Origin: Methanomassiliicoccus sp. UBA345
Lineage (GTDB): Archaea > Thermoplasmatota > Thermoplasmata > Methanomassiliicoccales > Methanomassiliicoccaceae
Direction of reading: 5' to 3'
Length of the DNA: 27,828 nt
NCBI GenBank assembly: GCA_002504525.1
Contig: DATD01000013.1
Location: 12,845-40,672, forward strand
Part shown: in pieces, positions 23,616-27,828 of the stretch
Layout of the letters: each line of letters begins with the position of its first letter
Numbering within the stretch: the stretch's first letter is position 1
Program-made: the position numbers and the translations under genes
The notes under the pieces: model-generated
Told to the model about the DNA's origin: nothing
What the model saw: the letters and a program-made list of their open reading frames with translations, nothing else
Database searches by the model: none

Positions 23616-24274
23616 CACAGTCCGTTCGTCTTGATCAGAGCGGCCACGTCCCTCGCATGTTGGATCCGCATGTTCTCTTCAGGGAACGAAAATTGAGTAT
23701 AGGCCGTTTCCAGGATGCCATCTCGATTCCGCAGAACGTGATCGCCATCCGTGGTGATGAAGCTACTGAGATTTCTCTCGCGCCCCCAGCTGATGTATTG
23801 GAACAGGATCCTGGCGTCCGGACCGGTGACGTTCATTCTCTTTAGATAATCGATAAAATAGTCCTGGTTTTCAAGCTCCACATTCGACATTTTAACCCTG
23901 GTTAGCGAATCAGGTATGTTGGCCTTTATGCGTAGACTAAGCTGCCTGATGAACTTGCTTCTGACTGCTGACGTGCCCATCTTATCGAACTGTTTCATTA
24001 TCTTCTTGAAGTGCAGTTCGTCGTTGCCCTTCAGCCGGCTCATGTCAAAAGTCCTAGGGGATTCACCTGTAGCAATGTGAGTCATCAGCATAGTGTAGAG
24101 ATCTTCCCGCCGTTTCAAGACCTCGTCAAGCTCCTTTTTTACAGCAGTTCCCGTGTACTTGGCAAGATCAGAGGTGATGATGCAATCACAATCCTCGTAG
24201 TAATGCTCCATCTCCCTGCCGATGGCCCGGGATAGGAAAATACACGAGTCCAGGAAGAGATCACCGGGATGCAT
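23615..24274 (-). CDS. PIN-like nuclease domain protein
   Basis: The 219-aa protein shows the scattered acidic residues of a PIN-like RNase: LFLDSC (D9) after a short first strand, a KKELDEVL helix (E48), GPDARILFQY (D153), and SFITTDGDHV (D176, D178). PIN domains cut single-stranded RNA with one or two metal ions and are common as toxins and in RNA surveillance. It is about 80 residues longer than minimal VapC toxins, with an extra helical insert (~60-145). Its start is four bases after the stop of the 330-aa gene, so the two form an operon; the upstream partner could regulate or target it, which is inference. Confidence 0.65.
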   Translation of the reverse strand: MHPGDLFLDSCIFLSRAIGREMEHYYEDCDCIITSDLAKYTGTAVKKELDEVLKRREDLYTMLMTHIATGESPRTFDMSRLKGNDELHFKKIMKQFDKMGTSAVRSKFIRQLSLRIKANIPDSLTRVKMSNVELENQDYFIDYLKRMNVTGPDARILFQYISWGRERNLSSFITTDGDHVLRNRDGILETAYTQFSFPEENMRIQHARDVAALIKTNGL

Positions 24275-24278
24275 GCTT

Positions 24279-25271
24279 TCACTTTAGATATATGTGGAAA
24301 GCATCTTTGATCGCCTCGCGATACTCAGCCTTCAATTCCGATACTCCTGTGCTGTCCTCGATCTCCACCATGGAAGGCAATAATCCCTTGGAGCTTAAAC
24401 GCAACTCAATCTCCGGGAGACGTTCATCCTGATATCGATCGATGGTGGCTAGGTACGATCTGACCTTGGCCTTGAATTCGTTCGCCCGTGGCCCGATGAC
24501 GGTCTCGTCGGCGAATTGAGATGCAGGATATTTCCATACAGTATTGTCGTACAGTTCATCCAGTCCTTTAAATTCCTTGTACCAGTCATTATACCAATCG
24601 CCAGTATGCTCTATCTTTGAGCATCGGGAGATCACCATGGCCTCCATGAGCGAAGCATGCTCGATTATGATGCTTCGGCACTGCTCCCGCAGATCTGTGG
24701 CATACAGCGCCTGCTGAAGTTCGAAGACCCGTTGGGAAACCCTTTTCTCCATATTCCGGTCAAGAGGGGCGAACTGGTACTGATCGAGGACCTTATCACA
24801 AGCGATGGTAAACTCAAGGTGCGCTAGATATAGCGACCTGTACTGCTCTGGAGCCTTATTCCTATAGATGTGGCGTCGCAGCTCGACAGTATCGCCCTCG
24901 AAATAGCTGGCATACTTCTCGGCTACCACACTAATCTTGGCGAATATGCCAGATGCCCTTTTCGACTCCGACAGCGCCACTAGTTCATTTGCGGTCGGCT
25001 CTCCCGGCATAGTCTGGCGCCCCATCAGATGCAGCAGGAACGACTCCGAAGCGTGGGGGTGGACCGTGTAGTTGCCCAGCAGATACCAGCATCGCGTCAC
25101 ATCGTCTAGGCCGAGATCATCGGCGACCGAGTAGACGAACTTGGTCAGGGGTACGGCTCGATGATCGACATACCCATTCCTTAGCTGTAGCTGATACCCT
25201 GATAATATGATCAGGTCGACGAGCTCGGCCTCACTCAATTCGACCCTGGTTCTTGACACTTCTGACTCCAA
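24279..25271 (-). CDS. Uncharacterised helical protein paired with the PIN-like nuclease
   Basis: I do not recognise this 330-aa protein. It is almost entirely helical, charged and without transmembrane segments, P-loop or Cys pairs. The N-terminal ~80 residues (SEAELVDLIILSGYQLQLRNG, LTKFVYSVADDLGLDD) could be a small helical adaptor domain. The start is TTG at 25271: a TATA-like box lies about 24 bases upstream, as for leaderless transcripts, and no in-frame ATG precedes it. It is the first gene of a minus-strand unit with the PIN-like gene and the broken small gene, so a partner or antitoxin role is possible but unproven. Confidence 0.6.
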   Translation of the reverse strand: MESEVSRTRVELSEAELVDLIILSGYQLQLRNGYVDHRAVPLTKFVYSVADDLGLDDVTRCWYLLGNYTVHPHASESFLLHLMGRQTMPGEPTANELVALSESKRASGIFAKISVVAEKYASYFEGDTVELRRHIYRNKAPEQYRSLYLAHLEFTIACDKVLDQYQFAPLDRNMEKRVSQRVFELQQALYATDLREQCRSIIIEHASLMEAMVISRCSKIEHTGDWYNDWYKEFKGLDELYDNTVWKYPASQFADETVIGPRANEFKAKVRSYLATIDRYQDERLPEIELRLSSKGLLPSMVEIEDSTGVSELKAEYREAIKDAFHIYLK

Positions 25272-26079
25272 GGCGTCATTTCCAACAAGCTGTATAAACC
25301 TTTAGGGTAAAGGAAGGCTTGTGATGTCCGTGATGAGGTGCATCGTACTTTATCAACGACCTCGTCTAAAATGACCTCTCAACAGTTCAGTGCGGGTAAC
25401 CTCAATCCTACGGCCACGAACGAGATGGATCATCGTATCACGATGCTCCTTGGCCTTGAACCCGTAGGGACGTCGTAACGCCGCGCTCATCTTGTCGTTC
25501 AGGCTTTAGGCGCAAGGAAGACTTCGCCTTCGACTTCAGCCCCGGGGCAGCCTGGATGATTGACCTTTCGTCCACATTAAGGCAAACGATGAGGAAGCGA
25601 TGCGCTTACCCACACGTTGTTGGAGGGAGCCACCATTATGTATTTGTTGATGCATGCATTTACCTGTAGAGGCGGCGGATAGGTCAATGATCCATCTGTG
25701 AATGGAAATGAGCCCTGTCCCCTGGCCTCTAATATCTCTTTTCATTTATTTTTCGGCTAGGCTGGCCGTTGAACAGCCCTTGCGGGCTGACCAGTTCTGA
25801 CGCATAACTGAGCATTGCTCGGATACCGCCTGAGATGCCGCTCGAAGCACGGACGAAGAATTGGCATGCGTTGCATTTCGGTGCCATTCGACCAGATACA
25901 GCTGGCTCAAGGAAAGTGGTACGGCTATAGTCGGCAACGGGGCCGATATCCGTTGATCCCGGACATGGAATGAGATGCGGCGCGCCCCCCGATCTGACCC
26001 GGTTCCGGCGACAGCCCCGTTACGCCACCCTGGACTCTGGCCTCATGCCTAGCCGGCCACGCCGCTCACGGAGCAAACC
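25272..26079. other. Long stretch without convincing genes
   Basis: About 800 bases separate the minus-strand operon from the gap promoter. Only short open frames occur (for example 25536-25745 and 25746-25937 on the minus strand), with no domain, promoter or ribosome binding site I trust. A short hairpin (CAGCCC/GGGCTG, 25774-25789, loop TTGC) lies after a T-rich tract. No tRNA, rRNA or terminal repeat was found. It likely marks the right junction of the accessory island and may contain decayed gene pieces too worn to identify. Confidence 0.5.
25293..25298 (-). promoter_or_regulatory. TATA-like box of the 330-aa/PIN operon
   Basis: The plus-strand TATAAA (TTTATA on the coding strand) is centred about 24 bases from the TTG start at 25271. 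This spacing supports both that start and a leaderless mRNA. Confidence 0.5.
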
Positions 26080-26080
26080 T

Positions 26081-26118
26081 CTTTTAATGACGACCTTCCA
26101 AGGCAATGGCCAGAGGAG
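26081..26118 (+). promoter_or_regulatory. Promoter and ribosome binding site of gap
   Basis: A TATA-like CTTTTAAT (26081-26088) would place transcription start near 26111. GAGGAG (26113-26118) then lies nine bases before ATG 26128 and is a clear Shine-Dalgarno sequence, so this gene, unlike many in the island, is read with a leader. Confidence 0.45.
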
Positions 26119-26127
26119 AATGAAGGG

Positions 26128-27174
26128 ATGACCAGAATAGGGATAAACGGCATGGGGCGCATCGGAAGGATGATCGCCCGGCGCTTTGTGACGAATCCTC
26201 CGGAAGGCATCGAGCTGGTCGCGGCCAACGACCTCTATCCGGCCGAGACCATCGCATACCTGACCAAGTACGATTCCGTACATGGAAGAGCCCCGTTCGA
26301 GGTGGAGCATGGGGACGATTTCATCCGACTCGGCAGCACGCGCATTCAGATGTTCAAGGAGTCTGATCCGGCCAGCATCCCATGGGGGAAGCTGGGAGTG
26401 GACATCGTATTGGAATGCACCGGCGCGTTCCGCGACCGCGACAAGGCGGCCGGACACATCAAGGCCGGAGCGTCCAAGGTCGTGATAAGCGCTCCGTCGG
26501 ACAGCGCCGACCTCACCATGGTGCCGGGCGTGAACGACGAGATGTACGACGGCTCGAAGCATGAGATCATCTCCATCGCATCGTGCACCACCAACTCACT
26601 GGCGCCGGTCGCCAAGGTCCTGAACGATTCGTTCGGGATCGATCATCTGATGGCCACCACCATTCACGCTTACACTGCAAGCCAGAAGCTGGTCGATTCG
26701 CCGGCCAGGAAGGTCCGGAGAGGACGAGCCGCGGCCTTGTCGCTCGTTCCGACCAGCACCGGCGCGTCCAAGGCCACGCTGAAGGCGATCCCGGAGCTGG
26801 AAGGCAAGATGCACGCGTTGGCGGTGCGGGCCCCGATACCGGATGGCGCTCTGACAGACATCACGGCCGATCTGAACCAGGACGTTACCGTGGAGTCTGT
26901 CAATTCAGCCTTCAGGGCGGCCGCCGAGGGCAGGATGAAAGGCGTGCTCGCCTACAGCGAGGACCCGCTCGTTTCGATCGACATCGTGGGCGACCCCCAT
27001 TCCTCCATCATCGATGCGGAGTCCACCGTCGTTCTGAACGACCGGACCGTCAAGGTGCTGGCATGGTACGACAACGAGTACGGCTTCGCCTGCCGGATGG
27101 TCGACACGGCGGCGTTCCTCTCCCGGAAGGGGATTCCGGAGAAGAAGGCCATGAAGGCTCAGGCAAGAGCGTGA
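26128..27174 (+). CDS. gap: Glyceraldehyde-3-phosphate dehydrogenase, bacterial (type I) class
   Basis: The 348-aa protein interconverts glyceraldehyde 3-phosphate and 1,3-bisphosphoglycerate with NAD(P) in the cytoplasm. GINGMGRIGR (5-14) is the dinucleotide-binding loop. IASCTTNSLAP holds the catalytic Cys153, and TTIHAYTASQKLVDSP the catalytic His. AAALSLVPTSTGASKA, then NDRTVKVLAWYDNEYGFACRM close the fold. These are the signatures of the bacterial/eukaryotic class; the classic archaeal type II enzyme has SCNTT and different flanks. It heads a two-gene unit with ppsA, seven bases apart, which joins two gluconeogenic/glycolytic steps. Confidence 0.93.
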   Translation: MTRIGINGMGRIGRMIARRFVTNPPEGIELVAANDLYPAETIAYLTKYDSVHGRAPFEVEHGDDFIRLGSTRIQMFKESDPASIPWGKLGVDIVLECTGAFRDRDKAAGHIKAGASKVVISAPSDSADLTMVPGVNDEMYDGSKHEIISIASCTTNSLAPVAKVLNDSFGIDHLMATTIHAYTASQKLVDSPARKVRRGRAAALSLVPTSTGASKATLKAIPELEGKMHALAVRAPIPDGALTDITADLNQDVTVESVNSAFRAAAEGRMKGVLAYSEDPLVSIDIVGDPHSSIIDAESTVVLNDRTVKVLAWYDNEYGFACRMVDTAAFLSRKGIPEKKAMKAQARA

Positions 27175-27181
27175 GGCGACG

Positions 27182-27828
27182 ATGCCTTCCATTCAGCAGA
27201 AAACGACAAAGCGTGAGGCCGGGGACAATCCTAAGTACATACGCTGGTTCGAGGAGATAAGCATCGGCGACGTGCCCGTGGTAGGCGGAAAGAACGCCTC
27301 CCTGGGCGAGATGTACCGTGAACTGCGCGATGAGGGCGTGAAGGTCCCGAACGGATTCACGGTGACGGCTGAGGGATACTGGCACATGGTCTCCGCCACC
27401 GGGATCGGGGACGGAATGGAAAAGGCGTTGGACCGAGTGGACAAGAACGACGTTGCGGATCTAGCCTCCCGGGGAAAGAAGGTCCGTGAGCTCATCCACA
27501 ATGCCGGGATCCCCGACGACCTATGGAAGGAGATCGCCGACGCGTACGACCGGCTGTGCGACCAGTACGGCGAGGACACCGATGTGGCGGTGCGTTCGTC
27601 CGCCACTGCCGAGGACCTTCCCACGGCGTCGTTCGCGGGCCAACAGGAAACATTCCTCAATGTCCGCGGCAAGGCCGCGCTGAGGGAGGCCTGCAGCGGC
27701 TGCTTTGCATCCCTGTTCACCGACCGGGCGATAGCCTATCGGATCGACCAGGGGTTCGGCCAGATGGACGTGGGGCTGTCCATCGGGGTGATGAAGATGG
27801 TCCGCTCCGACCTGGCCTCCAGCGGGGT
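27182..27828 (+). CDS. ppsA: Phosphoenolpyruvate synthase, N-terminal part (cut by window end)
   Basis: The frame from ATG 27182 is open to the end of the window. The protein begins with the ATP-binding (PPDK/PEP-synthase N) domain: YIRWFEEISIGDVPVVGGKN, ASLGEMYREL, VPNGFTVTAEGYWHMV, then TDVAVRSSATAEDLPTASFAGQQETFLN and CFASLFTDRAIAYRI. PEP synthase makes phosphoenolpyruvate from pyruvate, ATP and water and starts gluconeogenesis. The motifs favour PEP synthase over pyruvate phosphate dikinase (RSSAxxEDLPxASFAGQQETxL is shared but the early order is PpsA-like). It follows gap by seven bases and is probably translated from the same mRNA. Confidence 0.9.
   Translation, partial: MPSIQQKTTKREAGDNPKYIRWFEEISIGDVPVVGGKNASLGEMYRELRDEGVKVPNGFTVTAEGYWHMVSATGIGDGMEKALDRVDKNDVADLASRGKKVRELIHNAGIPDDLWKEIADAYDRLCDQYGEDTDVAVRSSATAEDLPTASFAGQQETFLNVRGKAALREACSGCFASLFTDRAIAYRIDQGFGQMDVGLSIGVMKMVRSDLASSG

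Noticed and set aside
25774..25789. Hairpin as a transcription terminator
   Set aside because: No T-run follows it on either strand and no supported gene ends nearby.
26583..27260. 225-aa open frame on the plus strand over gap and ppsA
   Set aside because: It is an alternative frame of the well-supported GAPDH gene, rich in Arg and Gly with no domain.
1..27828. CRISPR array or cas genes
   Set aside because: I saw no regularly spaced identical repeats and no Cas protein; the CARF domain alone is not evidence for a CRISPR system here.

Overview
The window looks like archaeal chromosome. The reasons are AT-rich TATA-like boxes about 21-27 bases upstream of several start codons (leaderless layout at 3677, 12947, 15158 and 25271), heavy AGG/AGA arginine codon use in many genes, TTG/GTG starts, and an HTH regulator of archaeal CARF type. 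GC is moderate to high. A Thermoplasmatota/Methanomassiliicoccales-like host is my guess, but nothing here proves the lineage.

Housekeeping genes lie at both ends: the 3' part of a D-2-hydroxyacid (phosphoglycerate-type) dehydrogenase at 2-451, and a tight gap-ppsA pair (bacterial-type GAPDH, then PEP synthase cut by the window end) at 26128-27828. About 24 kb of accessory DNA lies between them and reads as a defence island.

Left part (939-10157): a 696-aa protein with a C-terminal PD-(D/E)XK-like nuclease domain on the minus strand; a fragment of a tyrosine recombinase; an AT-rich Cys-rich 254-aa gene bracketed by two imperfect ~78-bp direct repeats; an internally deleted insertion sequence with 20-bp terminal inverted repeats and an N-terminal transposase stub; and a 1590-aa STAND-like P-loop NTPase with an N-terminal winged helix and a long HEAT-like tail.

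Middle (10443-14311): a DEDD exonuclease-like protein overlapping a radical SAM protein with a B12-binding-type N-terminus; a 52-aa membrane miniprotein on the opposite strand; and a 454-aa nuclease-like plus HEPN fusion.

Core (14387-23270): a CARF-HTH regulator is transcribed away from a five-gene, overlapping, probably co-translated operon. The operon encodes a single-chain nuclease-methylase-TRD protein (with an atypical DPPL motif IV), a HEPN RNase-like protein carrying RNxxxH, and then a complete type I restriction-modification set, HsdR-HsdM-HsdS. The divergent gap holds a perfect 10-bp inverted repeat next to the regulator's start and a TATA-like sequence that could serve both directions. 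I consider this signal-sensor plus two restriction modules plus HEPN toxin arrangement the most interesting candidate system here.

Right part (23271-26127): a frameshifted small gene, a PIN-like nuclease and a 330-aa helical protein form a minus-strand unit, followed by about 850 bp without convincing genes. No CRISPR array, cas gene, tRNA or rRNA was seen.
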